NCBI RefSeq assembly: GCF_018449725.1
Contig: NZ_JAAVVC010000023.1
Span: forward strand, 62,001 to 126,000
Direction of reading: 5' to 3'
DNA length: 64,000 bases
Source: Pseudomonas sp. dw_612
Lineage (GTDB): Bacteria > Pseudomonadota > Gammaproteobacteria > Pseudomonadales > Pseudomonadaceae
This document shows, in pieces, positions 1 to 9,447 of the stretch. The notes under the pieces were generated by a model. The model was not told the DNA's origin. It made no database searches and saw only the letters and a list, made by a program, of their open reading frames with translations. The translations under genes and the position numbers were made by a program. Numbering within the stretch: the first letter of the stretch is position 1; the number at the start of each line of letters is the position of its first letter.

Positions 1-305
1 ACGAAGCGATCTGGCAAGCGCTGGCGGCTGTCGGACTGCGCGGTTTCGAGGATGTTCCCTGCCACACCTTGTCCGCCGGTCAGCAACGCCGCGTGGCCCT
101 GGCGCGGCTTTACCTCGACAGCCCGCCGTTGTGGATCCTCGACGAACCCTTCACCGCGCTCGACAAACAGGGCGTGGCGCAACTCGAAGAACACCTGGCT
201 GGCCACTGCGAGCGCGGCGGTATGGTGATTCTGACCACTCACCACACGCTGAGCCGCATGCCGGCCGGCTATCGCGACATTGATCTGGGGAACTGGGCCG
301 TATGA
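1..305 (+). CDS. ccmA: CcmA, heme exporter ATP-binding subunit (3' part only)
   Basis: C-terminal part of the ABC ATPase of the CcmABCD complex, which releases holo-CcmE during cytochrome c maturation. The window starts inside the gene; the reading frame begins at base 3 and runs through an ABC signature (LSAGQQRRV, bases 69-95) and a Walker B/D-loop ([12 protein letters not shown]). The Walker A half lies outside the window. The stop overlaps the ccmB start (ATGA at 302-305), as expected for a translationally coupled ccm operon. The identification rests on the fragment plus the seven ccm genes that follow. Confidence 0.93.
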   Translation, partial: EAIWQALAAVGLRGFEDVPCHTLSAGQQRRVALARLYLDSPPLWILDEPFTALDKQGVAQLEEHLAGHCERGGMVILTTHHTLSRMPAGYRDIDLGNWAV

Positions 306-970
306 GTGTGTTCGGCCTGTTGGTCGCCCGTGAAGCGCGCTTGCTGTTTCGCCGTCCGGCGGAGTTGGCCAATCCGCTGGTATTCTTCGCCATCGTGGTG
401 TCGCTGTTCCCTTTGGCGGTCGGACCCGAGTCTCAATTGTTGCAAACCTTGTCTCCGGGACTGGTCTGGGTGGCGGCGCTTTTATCGGTCTTGCTCTCGC
501 TGGACGGGCTCTTCCGCAGTGATTTCGAAGACGGATCGCTGGAACAGTGGGTCCTTTCGCCGCACCCCCTGGCTCTTCTGGTTTTGGCCAAGGTACTGGC
601 ACACTGGGCCTTCTCCGGCCTGGCACTGGTTTTGCTCGCTCCATTGCTGGCGTTGATGCTCGGTTTGCCTGCCGCTTGTCTGCCGGTGTTGCTGCTTTCT
701 TTATTGCTGGGTACACCGGTGCTGAGCCTGCTCGGTGCGGTGGGCGCAGCGCTGACGGTGGGATTGAAGCGTGGTGGCCTGTTACTGGCGCTGCTGATTC
801 TGCCGTTGTACATCCCGGTGTTGATTCTCGGCAGTGGCGCCTTGCAGGCAGCCTTGCAGGGGATGCCGGCGACCGGTTATCTCTTGTGGCTTGGTAGCCT
901 GACCGCCCTGGCGATAACCCTGACACCTTTTGCAATAGCTGCTGGCCTGAAGATCAGCGTCGGCGAATAA
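302..970 (+). CDS. ccmB: CcmB, heme exporter membrane subunit
   Basis: 222-residue inner-membrane protein, the usual CcmB length, with about six hydrophobic segments. It is the permease partner of CcmA in the CcmABCD complex that drives release of heme-loaded CcmE. It starts inside the ccmA stop codon. A 72-base spacer follows before ccmC, the only real gap in this operon; no terminator is seen there. Family assignment comes from length, hydrophobicity and strict operon position. Confidence 0.95.
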   Translation: MSVFGLLVAREARLLFRRPAELANPLVFFAIVVSLFPLAVGPESQLLQTLSPGLVWVAALLSVLLSLDGLFRSDFEDGSLEQWVLSPHPLALLVLAKVLAHWAFSGLALVLLAPLLALMLGLPAACLPVLLLSLLLGTPVLSLLGAVGAALTVGLKRGGLLLALLILPLYIPVLILGSGALQAALQGMPATGYLLWLGSLTALAITLTPFAIAAGLKISVGE

Positions 971-1042
971 TGAGGTCTGGTTAAAATTTAACCAGTAAAG
1001 ACCCAGCCCTTCACAGCGAAGGGCAACCGTGATGGAAACAGT

Positions 1043-1798
1043 ATGAACTGGACGTGGTTTCACAAGCTCGGCTCACCCAAATGGTTTTATGGCATCAGTG
1101 GCAAACTGCTGCCGTGGCTGAGCGTCGCGGCGTTGCTGCTGATTAGTGTCGGCGTGGTCTGGGGCTTGGCTTTCGCGCCACCGGACTACCAGCAAGGCAA
1201 CAGCTTTCGCATCATCTACATCCACGTTCCGGCCGCGATGCTGGCCCAGTCCTGCTACGTGATGCTGGCGGTGTGCGGCGTGGTCGGGCTGGTGTGGAAG
1301 ATGAAACTGGCCGACGTCGCCCTGCAATGCGCGGCCCCGATCGGTGCCTGGATGACCGCCGTGGCGCTGGTTACCGGCGCCATCTGGGGCAAACCGACCT
1401 GGGGCTCGTGGTGGGTCTGGGATGCGCGACTTACGTCCATGCTTATTTTGCTGTTTCTGTACTTCGGTCTCATTGCGCTGGGCAACGCCATCAGCAATCG
1501 TGACAGCGCGGCCAAGGCCTGCGCGGTGCTGGCGATTGTCGGCGTGATCAACATCCCGATCATCAAGTACTCGGTGGAGTGGTGGAACACCCTGCACCAG
1601 GGCGCGACCTTCACCCTCACCGAAAAACCGGCGATGCCCGCCGAGATGTGGCTGCCACTGCTGCTGACGGTGCTGGGGTTCTACTGTTTCTTCGGCGCGG
1701 TGCTGTTGCTGCGCATGCGCCTGGAAGTGCTCAAGCGCGAAGCCCGGGCGAGCTGGGTGAAAGCCGAAGTGCAGAACAGTCTGGAGGCCGCTCGATGA
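1043..1798 (+). CDS. ccmC: CcmC, heme transporter to CcmE
   Basis: 251-residue six-TM protein of the heme-handling family. The tryptophan-rich signature WGSWWVWD, which binds heme at the periplasmic face, lies near residues 118-125. Conserved histidines in the flanking periplasmic loops (for example in [10 protein letters not shown]) are the expected axial ligands. CcmC loads heme onto the CcmE histidine. The stop overlaps the ccmD start (ATGA at 1795-1798). Confidence 0.96.
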   Translation: MNWTWFHKLGSPKWFYGISGKLLPWLSVAALLLISVGVVWGLAFAPPDYQQGNSFRIIYIHVPAAMLAQSCYVMLAVCGVVGLVWKMKLADVALQCAAPIGAWMTAVALVTGAIWGKPTWGSWWVWDARLTSMLILLFLYFGLIALGNAISNRDSAAKACAVLAIVGVINIPIIKYSVEWWNTLHQGATFTLTEKPAMPAEMWLPLLLTVLGFYCFFGAVLLLRMRLEVLKREARASWVKAEVQNSLEAAR

Positions 1799-1971
1799 GT
1801 TTTGCTTCATTCGGCGACTTCCTCGCCATGGGCCATCATGCCCTGTATGTCTGGTCAGCCTACGGCATCTGCCTGGCGGTGCTGATCCTCAACGTGGCGG
1901 CGCCGATCCTGGCCCGCAAGCGGTATCTGCAACAAGAGGCGCGTCGTTTGCGCCGGGAGAACGGCAAGTGA
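1795..1971 (+). CDS. ccmD: CcmD, small heme exporter subunit
   Basis: 58-residue single-TM protein. The start is the ATG overlapping the ccmC stop rather than the longer upstream frame. It has an N-terminal hydrophobic helix (residues about 15-38) and a basic, charged C-terminal tail ([19 protein letters not shown]), typical of CcmD. The protein helps release holo-CcmE from CcmABC. Its stop overlaps the GTG start of ccmE. Confidence 0.93.
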   Translation: MSFASFGDFLAMGHHALYVWSAYGICLAVLILNVAAPILARKRYLQQEARRLRRENGK

Positions 1972-2423
1972 ATCCGCTGCGCAAAAAGCGTCTTATCATC
2001 ATTCTCGCGATCCTGGTCGGGGTCGGCGCCGCCGTCGGCCTGGCCCTGAGCGCTCTGCAGCAGAACATCAATCTGTTTTACACCCCGACCCAGATCGCCA
2101 ACGGCGAAGCCCCGCAAGATACGCGCATTCGCGCCGGCGGCATGGTCGAGAAGGGCTCGCTGCAACGTTCCGGTGATTCCCTGGACGTGAAATTCATCGT
2201 CACTGACTTCAATAAATCCGTGACCATCAGCTATCGCGGCATCCTCCCGGACCTGTTCCGCGAAGGGCAGGGCATTGTCGCCCTGGGCAAACTCAACGCC
2301 GACGGCGTGGTGGTGGCCGACGAAGTGCTGGCCAAGCACGACGAGAAATACATGCCGCCGGAAGTGACCAAGGCCCTGAAAGACAGCGGTCAGTCGGCGC
2401 CTACTCAAGCCAAGGAGGGTTGA
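1968..2423 (+). CDS. ccmE: CcmE, periplasmic heme chaperone
   Basis: 151-residue membrane-anchored heme chaperone starting at GTG 1968, overlapping the ccmD stop. One N-terminal TM anchor (about residues 9-30) is followed by an OB-fold domain. The heme-binding motif HDEKY is at residues 124-128: His124 forms the covalent heme bond and Tyr128 is the axial ligand. It ferries heme from CcmABCD to CcmF. A three-base gap separates it from ccmF. Confidence 0.96.
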   Translation: MNPLRKKRLIIILAILVGVGAAVGLALSALQQNINLFYTPTQIANGEAPQDTRIRAGGMVEKGSLQRSGDSLDVKFIVTDFNKSVTISYRGILPDLFREGQGIVALGKLNADGVVVADEVLAKHDEKYMPPEVTKALKDSGQSAPTQAKEG

Positions 2424-2426
2424 TCG

Positions 2427-4415
2427 ATGACCTCTGCACTGTTTATCCCCGAACTGGGCCAGTTGGCCATGATCCTGGCGCTGTGTTTCGCGCTGGTTCA
2501 GGCCATCGTGCCGTTGCTCGGCGCCTGGCGTGGTGACCGCTTGTGGATGAGCCTGGCTCAACCGGCGGCCTGGGGCCAGTTTGCGTTTCTGGTCTTCGCC
2601 TTCGGTTGCCTGACCTACGCCTTCATGACCGACGATTTCTCCGTCGCCTATGTGGCCAGCAACTCCAACAGCGCATTGCCGTGGTACTACAAGTTCAGCG
2701 CGGTGTGGGGCGCCCACGAAGGGTCGTTGCTGCTCTGGGCCTTGATCCTCGGCGGCTGGACCTTCGCGGTGTCGGTGTTCTCCCGGCAGTTGCCGCAAGT
2801 CATGCTCGCCCGGGTTTTGGCGGTGATGGGCATGATCAGCACCGGTTTCCTGCTGTTCCTGATCCTGACGTCGAACCCGTTCGCGCGAATCCTGCCGCAG
2901 ATTCCGGCGGACGGTCGTGACCTCAATCCCTTGCTGCAAGACATCGGCCTGATCGTGCATCCGCCGATGCTGTACATGGGGTATGTCGGTTTCTCCGTGG
3001 CCTTCGCCTTCGCCATCGCGGCGCTGCTGGGCGGGCGTCTGGATGCGGCGTGGGCGCGCTGGTCGCGTCCGTGGACCATCGTCGCCTGGGCCTTTCTCGG
3101 TATCGGCATCACCCTGGGCTCGTGGTGGGCCTATTACGAACTCGGCTGGGGCGGCTGGTGGTTCTGGGACCCGGTGGAAAATGCCTCGTTCATGCCATGG
3201 CTGGTGGGGACGGCGCTGATTCACTCGTTGGCGGTCACGGAAAAACGTGGCGTGTTCAAGAGCTGGACCGTGTTGCTGGCCATTGCCGCATTCTCGCTAA
3301 GCCTGCTCGGGACTTTCCTGGTGCGTTCCGGCGTGCTGACCTCGGTGCACGCCTTTGCGTCCGACCCTGAGCGCGGCGTGTTCATCCTGATCTTCCTGCT
3401 GTTTGTGGTCGGTGGCTCGCTGACGCTGTTTGCTCTGCGTGCGCCAGTGGTCAAGAGTCATGTCGGTTTCAACCTCTGGTCCCGGGAAACCCTGCTGCTG
3501 GGTAATAACCTGGTGCTGGTGGTGGCGGCGTCGATGATCCTGCTCGGCACCTTGTACCCGCTGATCCTCGATGCAATGACCGGCGCCAAGCTGTCCGTCG
3601 GCCCGCCGTACTTCAACGCGCTGTTCATTCCGTTGATGGCGTTGCTGATGGTGGTGATGGCGGTCGGCATGCTGGTGCGCTGGAAAGACACGCCGGTCAA
3701 ATGGCTGCTGGGCATGTTGACCCCGGTGTTGCTCGGCAGCGCCGCGCTGGCCGTGGTGGCCGGCGTCGCTTACGGCGATTTCAACTGGGCAGTGATCGCG
3801 ACGTTCATGCTCGCCGCGTGGGTTTTGCTGGCCGGTGTGCGCGACATCCTCGACAAGACCCGCCACAAAGGTTTGATCAAAGGCCTGCCAAGCCTGACCC
3901 GCAGCTATTGGGGCATGCAGGTCGCTCACCTGGGCATCGCCGTGTGTGCGCTCGGTGTCGTGTTGTCGAGCCAGAACAGTGCCGAGCGCGACTTGCGTCT
4001 GGCGCCGGGCGAATCGATGGACCTGGCCGGTTACCACTTCATCTTCGAAGGCGCCAAGCACTTCGAAGGGCCGAACTTCACCTCAGACAAGGGCACCGTG
4101 CGGGTGATCCGCGACGGCAAGGAAGTCAGCGTGCTGCACCCGGAAAAACGTCTCTACACCGTGCAGAACTCGGTGATGACCGAAGCCGGGATCGACGCCG
4201 GTTTCACCCGTGATATCTACGTCGCCCTCGGCGAACCGCTGGGCGATGGCGCCTGGGCTGTGCGCGTGCACGTCAAACCGTTTGTGCGCTGGATCTGGTT
4301 CGGCGGTTTGCTCACCGGTTTCGGCGGGTTGCTGGCGGCGCTGGATCGGCGTTATCGGGTCAAGGTGAAAAGCCGCGTGCGTGAAGCGCTCGGCATGACG
4401 GGAGCCACTGCATGA
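2427..4415 (+). CDS. ccmF: CcmF, cytochrome c heme lyase subunit
   Basis: 662-residue multi-spanning membrane protein, full length for CcmF. It carries the heme-handling signature WGGWWFWDPVENASFMPWL near residues 236-254 and about 14-15 hydrophobic segments. CcmF takes heme from CcmE and, with CcmH/CcmI, attaches it to the apocytochrome CXXCH. The stop overlaps the ccmG start by four bases (4412-4415). Confidence 0.97.
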   Translation: MTSALFIPELGQLAMILALCFALVQAIVPLLGAWRGDRLWMSLAQPAAWGQFAFLVFAFGCLTYAFMTDDFSVAYVASNSNSALPWYYKFSAVWGAHEGSLLLWALILGGWTFAVSVFSRQLPQVMLARVLAVMGMISTGFLLFLILTSNPFARILPQIPADGRDLNPLLQDIGLIVHPPMLYMGYVGFSVAFAFAIAALLGGRLDAAWARWSRPWTIVAWAFLGIGITLGSWWAYYELGWGGWWFWDPVENASFMPWLVGTALIHSLAVTEKRGVFKSWTVLLAIAAFSLSLLGTFLVRSGVLTSVHAFASDPERGVFILIFLLFVVGGSLTLFALRAPVVKSHVGFNLWSRETLLLGNNLVLVVAASMILLGTLYPLILDAMTGAKLSVGPPYFNALFIPLMALLMVVMAVGMLVRWKDTPVKWLLGMLTPVLLGSAALAVVAGVAYGDFNWAVIATFMLAAWVLLAGVRDILDKTRHKGLIKGLPSLTRSYWGMQVAHLGIAVCALGVVLSSQNSAERDLRLAPGESMDLAGYHFIFEGAKHFEGPNFTSDKGTVRVIRDGKEVSVLHPEKRLYTVQNSVMTEAGIDAGFTRDIYVALGEPLGDGAWAVRVHVKPFVRWIWFGGLLTGFGGLLAALDRRYRVKVKSRVREALGMTGATA

Positions 4416-4948
4416 GACGTTGGTTGATGCTGTTGCCACTGGCGATTTTTCTGGTGGTGGCTGTTTTCCTGTATCGCGGTCTGTACCTGGACCCGGCCGA
4501 GCTGCCCTCGGCGATGATCAACAAGCCGTTCCCGGAGTTTTCCCTGCCCGCGGTGCAGGGCGACAAGACCCTGACCAAGGCCGACATCCTCGGCAAACCG
4601 GCGCTGGTCAACGTCTGGGGTACCTGGTGCATTTCCTGCCGGGTCGAGCACCCGGTGCTGAACAAACTGGCGGAGAAGGGCGTGGTGATTTACGGCATCA
4701 ACTACAAGGACGTCAACGCCGACGCCTTGAAGTGGCTGGTGGAATTCCACAACCCGTATCAACTGGACATCCGCGACGACGAAGGCACGTTGGGCCTGAA
4801 CCTCGGTGTGTACGGCGCGCCGGAAACCTTCTTCATCGACGCCAAGGGCATCATCCGCGACAAATACGTCGGGGTGATCGATGAGCAAGTCTGGCGCGAA
4901 AAACTCGCGGCCAAGTATCAGGCGCTGGTCGATGAGGCCAAGCCATGA
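4412..4948 (+). CDS. ccmG: CcmG/DsbE, thiol:disulfide oxidoreductase
   Basis: 178-residue membrane-tethered thioredoxin-fold protein. An N-terminal anchor (residues 4-22) precedes a periplasmic domain with the active site WCISC, Cys73 and Cys76. The cis-Pro loop GAPETFFID follows, as in DsbE. It keeps the apocytochrome heme-binding cysteines reduced. Both ends overlap neighbouring ccm genes by four bases. Confidence 0.95.
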   Translation: MRRWLMLLPLAIFLVVAVFLYRGLYLDPAELPSAMINKPFPEFSLPAVQGDKTLTKADILGKPALVNVWGTWCISCRVEHPVLNKLAEKGVVIYGINYKDVNADALKWLVEFHNPYQLDIRDDEGTLGLNLGVYGAPETFFIDAKGIIRDKYVGVIDEQVWREKLAAKYQALVDEAKP

Positions 4949-5415
4949 AGCGCTGGATCGCCGCCGCTGTACTGGGCTTGAGCATGGCTGGCGTGGCGCA
5001 CGCGGCCATCGACACCTACGAGTTCGCCAAAGAAGGTGACCGTGAGCGTTTCCGCGAGCTGACCAAAGAGCTGCGTTGCCCCAAGTGCCAGAATCAGGAC
5101 ATTGCCGATTCCAACGCCCCGATTGCCGCCGACCTGCGCAAAGAGATTTTCCGCATGCTCGGCGAGGGCAAGGACAACCAGCAGATCATCGATTTCATGG
5201 TCGATCGCTACGGTGATTTCGTCCGCTACAAACCCGCTCTGAACGCCAAGACCGCTCTGCTCTGGTTCGGCCCTGCCGGCCTGCTGCTGGGCGGTTTCGT
5301 GGTGATCGCCGTGATCGTCCGCCGTCGTCGCGTGCAACGCGCTGACACCCCGGACACGCTTTCCGCCGAGGAGCGCGAGCGCCTCGACCACCTGTTGGAT
5401 AAAAACCAAGAATGA
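4945..5415 (+). CDS. ccmH: CcmH (CcmL-type), apocytochrome thioreductase
   Basis: 156-residue protein with a signal peptide (cleavage after about AHA, residue 20), a conserved LRCPKCQNQ motif (redox Cys45 and Cys48), and one TM segment near residues 105-125. It acts with CcmG in reducing the apocytochrome and is part of the heme lyase complex. Here the E. coli CcmH is split in two genes, this one and ccmI, as is usual in Pseudomonas. Stop and next start overlap (5412-5415). Confidence 0.95.
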   Translation: MKRWIAAAVLGLSMAGVAHAAIDTYEFAKEGDRERFRELTKELRCPKCQNQDIADSNAPIAADLRKEIFRMLGEGKDNQQIIDFMVDRYGDFVRYKPALNAKTALLWFGPAGLLLGGFVVIAVIVRRRRVQRADTPDTLSAEERERLDHLLDKNQE

Positions 5416-6611
5416 TTGATTTCTGGCTCGCTGCAGGTCTGCTACTTCTGGTTGCCCTGAGTTTTCTGTTGATCCCCGTTCTGCGCGGTCGTCGCGCCCA
5501 GCTCGAAGAGGATCGTACTGCCCTGAACGTCGCGTTGTACCAGGAGCGCGTGGCTGAGTTGCAGACTCAGCAGGAAGAGGGCGTACTCAACGCCGCGCAA
5601 CTGGACACTGGCCGCGCTGAAGCGGCGCGTGAGTTGCTGGCGGACACCGAGGGGGTTGGCGCGCCGCGTGTGTCGCGTCTGGGTAAAGCGTTTCCGTTGT
5701 TGGCGGCGATCCTTGTGCCGGTGTTGGGCCTTTGCCTGTACCTGCATTTCGGCGCCAGCGATAAAGTCGAACTGACCCGGGAGTTCTCCCAGGCGCCGCA
5801 GTCGATGGAAGAAATGACCCGTCGCCTGGAACGTGCAGTGGCCGCTCAACCGGATTCGGCGGAAGGTTTGTACTTCCTCGGCCGCACCTACATGGCTCAG
5901 GACCGTCCGGCCGACGCGGCGAAGATTTTCGAACGCACCGTGAACCTTGCCGGGCGCCAGCCGGAATTGCTCGGCCAGTGGGCCCAGGCTCAGTACTTTG
6001 CCGATGGCAAGAAATGGTCGGACAAGATCCAGGCCCTGACCGACGAAGCGCTGAAAGCCGATCCGAAAGAAGTCACCAGCCTTGGTCTGCTCGGCATCGC
6101 CGCGTTTGAAGCTCAGCGCTATCAGGACGCCATCGACTACTGGAATCGCCTGCTGGCGCAACTGCCACCGGACGACAATTCCCGTGGCGCACTGCAAGGC
6201 GGAATCGCCCGTGCCACCGAGAAACTCGAGGCCAGCGGCGGCAAAGTGGCCCAGGCACCGGTCACCAAAGGTGCGTTGCTCAAGGTGCGTGTCGATCTCG
6301 CGGCCGACTTGAAAGGCAAGGTTCAACCAGGCGACAGCGTGTTCATTTTTGCCCGCGCCACTTCCGGCCCACCGGCGCCATTGGCCGCCAAACGTCTGAC
6401 CGTTGCTGACCTGCCGGCCACCGTCGAACTGGGCGATGCCGACGCAATGATGCCGCAGTTGAAACTGTCGAACTTCCCTGAAGTCCAACTGGTTGCGCGC
6501 ATCTCCCGCGCCGGCCAACCGACAGCCGGCGAGTGGATCGGTCGCAGCCAGCCCCTGGCCAGCAGCACCACCGCGCCACAAAAACTGACCATCGACAGCC
6601 CGGATAAATAA
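5412..6611 (+). CDS. ccmI: CcmI, apocytochrome c chaperone with TPR domain
   Basis: 399-residue protein: a first TM helix (about residues 5-23), a cytoplasmic leucine-zipper-like loop rich in Glu/Gln, a second TM near 95-112, then a periplasmic TPR region (about 125-270) and a C-terminal domain. TPR-like helices such as the one around [18 protein letters not shown] are visible. CcmI holds the apocytochrome C-terminus for the CcmF/H ligation complex. It is the last ccm gene; a lipoprotein gene follows 14 bases later. Confidence 0.93.
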   Translation: MIDFWLAAGLLLLVALSFLLIPVLRGRRAQLEEDRTALNVALYQERVAELQTQQEEGVLNAAQLDTGRAEAARELLADTEGVGAPRVSRLGKAFPLLAAILVPVLGLCLYLHFGASDKVELTREFSQAPQSMEEMTRRLERAVAAQPDSAEGLYFLGRTYMAQDRPADAAKIFERTVNLAGRQPELLGQWAQAQYFADGKKWSDKIQALTDEALKADPKEVTSLGLLGIAAFEAQRYQDAIDYWNRLLAQLPPDDNSRGALQGGIARATEKLEASGGKVAQAPVTKGALLKVRVDLAADLKGKVQPGDSVFIFARATSGPPAPLAAKRLTVADLPATVELGDADAMMPQLKLSNFPEVQLVARISRAGQPTAGEWIGRSQPLASSTTAPQKLTIDSPDK

Positions 6612-6625
6612 CAGGAAGCACCGCC

Positions 6626-7030
6626 ATGACCGCCATCGCTCGGATCACCCTGCTCAGTCTCGTCCTGGGGTTAAGCGCTTGTGCGGTCCAACGGCCACCT
6701 CACCAGACCTTGCCGCCGATCCCGCCGTCGCAGCCCAGCCCGACGCCGTCCCCGACGCCCACGCCGAGCAAGCCAGGCATCCCGGCCAAACCCGCGAAAC
6801 CGCTGCCGCGCACCTCTGCCAGCTTCGCCCCGCCACCGGGGGGCAACAGCCATTGGGATGCGAAGATGGGCGTCTACGTGCTCGACGACCAGCCCAACAC
6901 GTTCTACCGCCAGCGCACCTACTACCGCTGGAACAACGGCTGGAGCCGCTCGATCAGCCCGAACGGGCCATGGGAAGACACCGACATTCATGGCGTGCCG
7001 GGCGGCCTGGGACGGCAATTCGGGCAATAG
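6626..7030 (+). CDS. Small proline-rich lipoprotein of unknown function
   Basis: 134 residues beginning with a lipoprotein signal peptide; the lipobox LSAC places the acylated Cys at residue 19. A Pro/Ser/Thr-rich linker (about residues 22-73) follows, then a compact C-terminal domain rich in Trp, Tyr and Gly (for example YYRWNNGWSRS). An AGGAAG ribosome binding site lies eight to nine bases upstream. It sits 14 bases after ccmI and before the operon terminator, so it is probably co-transcribed with the ccm genes, but a role in cytochrome maturation is not shown by the sequence. Confidence 0.8.
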   Translation: MTAIARITLLSLVLGLSACAVQRPPHQTLPPIPPSQPSPTPSPTPTPSKPGIPAKPAKPLPRTSASFAPPPGGNSHWDAKMGVYVLDDQPNTFYRQRTYYRWNNGWSRSISPNGPWEDTDIHGVPGGLGRQFGQ

Positions 7031-7043
7031 CGCAAAAAGCAGA

Positions 7044-7067
7044 GGCGACCTTCGGGTCGCCTTTTTT
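7044..7067 (+). terminator. Rho-independent terminator after the ccm operon
   Basis: Perfect stem GGCGACC (7044-7050) / GGTCGCC (7055-7061) with a TTCG tetraloop, followed by a run of T. It lies 14 bases after the lipoprotein stop. Confidence 0.92.
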
Positions 7068-7102
7068 GTGCCTGCTCGCGAAGCTGATAAACACACCAAA
7101 CC

Positions 7103-7235
7103 TGTAGCAGCTGGCGAAGCCTGCGTTCGGCTGCGCAGCAGTCGTAAATTCAGTACATGCGGTGTGTCAGGAATACCGCATAGCCTGATTTCACGACTGC
7201 TGCGCAGCCGAACGCAGGCTTCGCCAGCTGCTACA
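7103..7235. repeat. Long perfect inverted repeat (43-bp arms)
   Basis: Left arm 7103-7145 begins TGTAGCAGCTGGCGAAGCC; right arm 7193-7235 is its exact reverse complement over 43 bases. A 47-base loop separates them. It fills the ccm-phn spacer (7031-7398). The arms share the outer TGTAGCAGCTG motif with the element at 32820-32940, so this is a dispersed palindromic repeat family. Confidence 0.9.
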
Positions 7236-7267
7236 AGGGGCGGTACAGACTGCCACTGCCACTCAAC

Positions 7268-7289
7268 CTTTCATCAAACCTTCATCAAA
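7268..7289 (+). promoter_or_regulatory. Pho box 1 upstream of phnC
   Basis: Two 7-mers CTTTCAT (7268-7274) and CCTTCAT (7279-7285) separated by CAAA, with a second CAAA after them. This is the PhoB-site pattern (CTGTCAT, four bases, CTGTCAT) with one mismatch in the first 7-mer (CTTTCAT) and two in the second. Confidence 0.75.
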
Positions 7290-7311
7290 TGGTTATTCGA
7301 GGGACTTGTGC

Positions 7312-7345
7312 AAGTCATAGCGCTGACATGCCCGGTGCCTAAAGT
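7312..7345 (+). promoter_or_regulatory. Pho box 2 and -10 element of the phn promoter
   Basis: AAGTCAT (7312-7318), AGCG, CTGACAT (7323-7329): 5/7 and 6/7 matches to the PhoB half-site. A plausible -10 TAAAGT starts ten bases later (7340-7345), the usual distance when a Pho box replaces the -35. The start is 44 bases (four 11-base steps) from Pho box 1. Confidence 0.65.
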
Positions 7346-7398
7346 CGGTTGAACTCCAAAGCGGCCAGGGACGGCTGTTCAACCAGACAGAGAAGCCC

Positions 7399-8232
7399 AT
7401 GAACACAGCTATCCATGTCGATCATCTGAACAAGACCTTTGCGCGCAAGACTGCACTGGTCGACCTCGAACTCACCATTGCTACCGGTGAGATGGTCGCG
7501 CTGATTGGCGCTTCCGGCTCCGGCAAGTCCACCCTGTTACGGCACCTTGCGGGCCTGGCCTGTTGCGATCGCAACAATGGCGGCAGCGTCAAGGTGTTGG
7601 GCCGGGAAGTGCAGGCGTCCGGCCGGTTGAATGGCAAGGTGCGACGTTTGCGCGCCGATATCGGCTACATCTTCCAGCAGTTCAACCTGGTCAATCGCCT
7701 GAGCGTGCTCGACAACGTGCTGCTCGGTTGCCTGGGGCGCATGCCGCGATGGCGTGGCAATTTGAGCCTGTTCAATGCCCAGGAAAAACAGTTTGCCCTC
7801 GAATCCCTGGACCGCGTCGGTCTGGCGGATCTGGCGGCCCAGCGTGCCTCCACGTTGTCCGGCGGCCAGCAACAGCGCGTGGCGATTGCCCGGGCCCTGA
7901 CCCAGCGCGCCGAGGTGATTCTGGCGGATGAGCCGATCGCCTCTCTCGACCCGGAATCGGCGCGCAAGGTCATGGAAATCCTTGCCGACATCAACCGCCG
8001 CGACGGCAAGACCGTGGTGGTGACCCTGCATCAAGTCGATTACGCCACCCGCTATTGCCCCCGCGCCGTGGCGCTCAAGGGCGGACGGATTCATTTCGAC
8101 GGTCTCGCCGCCGATCTGAGCAGCCAGTTCCTCAACGATTTGTACGGTGCCGACATCGACACCAGCCTGATGTTTTCCGACCAGACCCGCCGCCCCGAAC
8201 CCGCCCCTCGGCTGGTGCTGGCGCGCGTTTGA
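7399..8232 (+). CDS. phnC: PhnC, phosphonate ABC transporter ATPase
   Basis: 277-residue ABC ATPase with Walker [10 protein letters not shown], signature LSGGQQQRV and Walker [13 protein letters not shown]. It powers import of phosphonates with PhnD and PhnE. It is the first gene of the phn operon, 54 bases after the predicted -10 of a Pho-box promoter; its own ribosome binding site is weak. phnD follows after 43 bases. Confidence 0.96.
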   Translation: MNTAIHVDHLNKTFARKTALVDLELTIATGEMVALIGASGSGKSTLLRHLAGLACCDRNNGGSVKVLGREVQASGRLNGKVRRLRADIGYIFQQFNLVNRLSVLDNVLLGCLGRMPRWRGNLSLFNAQEKQFALESLDRVGLADLAAQRASTLSGGQQQRVAIARALTQRAEVILADEPIASLDPESARKVMEILADINRRDGKTVVVTLHQVDYATRYCPRAVALKGGRIHFDGLAADLSSQFLNDLYGADIDTSLMFSDQTRRPEPAPRLVLARV

Positions 8233-8275
8233 ACAACCCGTTTTTTCCAATGGCGCACCCCAAGGAATCCTTTCC

Positions 8276-9286
8276 ATGTTGAACCGTATCGGTCGCGTTT
8301 TTGCTGGCGCACTCCTGATTGCCAGCAGTGTGCTGGGCACCGCCCAGGCTGAAGAAAAAGCCATCAACTTCGGCATCATGTCCACCGAGTCTTCGCAGAA
8401 CCTGAAAAGCATCTGGCAGCCGTTTCTGGATGACATGCAGAAGAAAACCGGGCTGAAGATCAACGCCACATTTGCTTCCGACTATGCCGGCCTGATCCAG
8501 GGCATGCGCTTCAACAAAGTCGACGTCGCGTGGCTGGGCAACAAGGCCGCCATGGAAGCGGTGGACCGTTCCAACGGCGAAATCTTCGCCCAGACCGCCG
8601 CCGCCAACGGCGCCGCCGGGTACTGGAGCGTGCTGATCGTGCGCAAGGACAGCCCGATCAACACTGTCGATGACATGCTGAAAAACGCCAAGAACCTGAC
8701 CTTCGGCAACGGCGACCCGAACTCCACCTCGGGCTACCTGGTGCCGGGCTACTACGTCTTCGCCAAGAACAACGTCGACGCCGCCACCGCATTCAAACGC
8801 ACGCTCAACTCCAGTCATGAGGTCAACGCGCTGAGCGTGGCCAAGGGGCAACTGGATGTCGCGACCTTCAACACCGAAAGCTGGGATCGCCTGGAAGTCA
8901 CCCAGCCGGACAAGGCTGCGCAGCTCAAAGTGATCTGGAAATCGCCGCTGATCCCCGCCGACCCGCTGGTGTGGAGCAAGGCCCTGAGCGACAGCGAGAA
9001 GACCAGGATCCGCGATTTCATCTTCAGCTATGGCGATACCGATTCCGAGAAAGCGGTCCTCAAGGGCATGCAACTGGGCAAGTTCCTGGCCTCCAGCGAC
9101 GACCAGTTATTACCGATCCGTCAGCTCGAACTGTTCAAGCAACGCACCACGATCAGTGCGGATACCAAGCTTGAAGCGGCGGACAAGGCCAAGAAGCTTG
9201 CGGATATCGACGCTGAACTGGCGAAGCTGCAAGAGCGCATCACCTTGCTTGAGAAAACCGACAAAAAGACTGCCAACGCCGGTTGA
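8276..9286 (+). CDS. phnD: PhnD, periplasmic phosphonate-binding protein
   Basis: 336 residues with a Sec signal peptide (about 1-25, ending GTAQA). The mature protein has the type II binding-protein fold of PhnD, including a conserved STSGYLVPGYY stretch in the ligand cleft region. It delivers phosphonates to PhnCE. A good AAGGAA ribosome binding site precedes the ATG. The C-terminal 50 residues are Lys-rich and helical. A REP pair separates the gene from phnE. Confidence 0.95.
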   Translation: MLNRIGRVFAGALLIASSVLGTAQAEEKAINFGIMSTESSQNLKSIWQPFLDDMQKKTGLKINATFASDYAGLIQGMRFNKVDVAWLGNKAAMEAVDRSNGEIFAQTAAANGAAGYWSVLIVRKDSPINTVDDMLKNAKNLTFGNGDPNSTSGYLVPGYYVFAKNNVDAATAFKRTLNSSHEVNALSVAKGQLDVATFNTESWDRLEVTQPDKAAQLKVIWKSPLIPADPLVWSKALSDSEKTRIRDFIFSYGDTDSEKAVLKGMQLGKFLASSDDQLLPIRQLELFKQRTTISADTKLEAADKAKKLADIDAELAKLQERITLLEKTDKKTANAG

Positions 9287-9303
9287 TTCACCGAGGGGCA
9301 AAT

Positions 9304-9391
9304 GTGGGAGCGGGCTTGCTCGCGAAGGCGGCGGCACAGGCGCCATCGATGTTGACTGACCCACCGCTTTCGCGAGCAAGCCCGCTCCCAC
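9304..9391. repeat. REP doublet between phnD and phnE
   Basis: Inverted pair of the 23-base REP unit: forward copy 9304-9326 (GTGGGAGCGGGCTTG...), reverse copy 9369-9391. It lies inside the phn operon in the 161-base phnD-phnE spacer. Confidence 0.93.
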
Positions 9392-9447
9392 AAGGGGTTT
9401 TGCACCCGGCATTACTTTCGTGTCACGCGTTAATTTAGAGAGAATCC

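Noticed and set aside
7241-7252. GGTACAGAC near the phn promoter as a second PhnF site
   Set aside because: It resembles the GTATAGAC-type site in one half only and is not palindromic, unlike 10273-10284.
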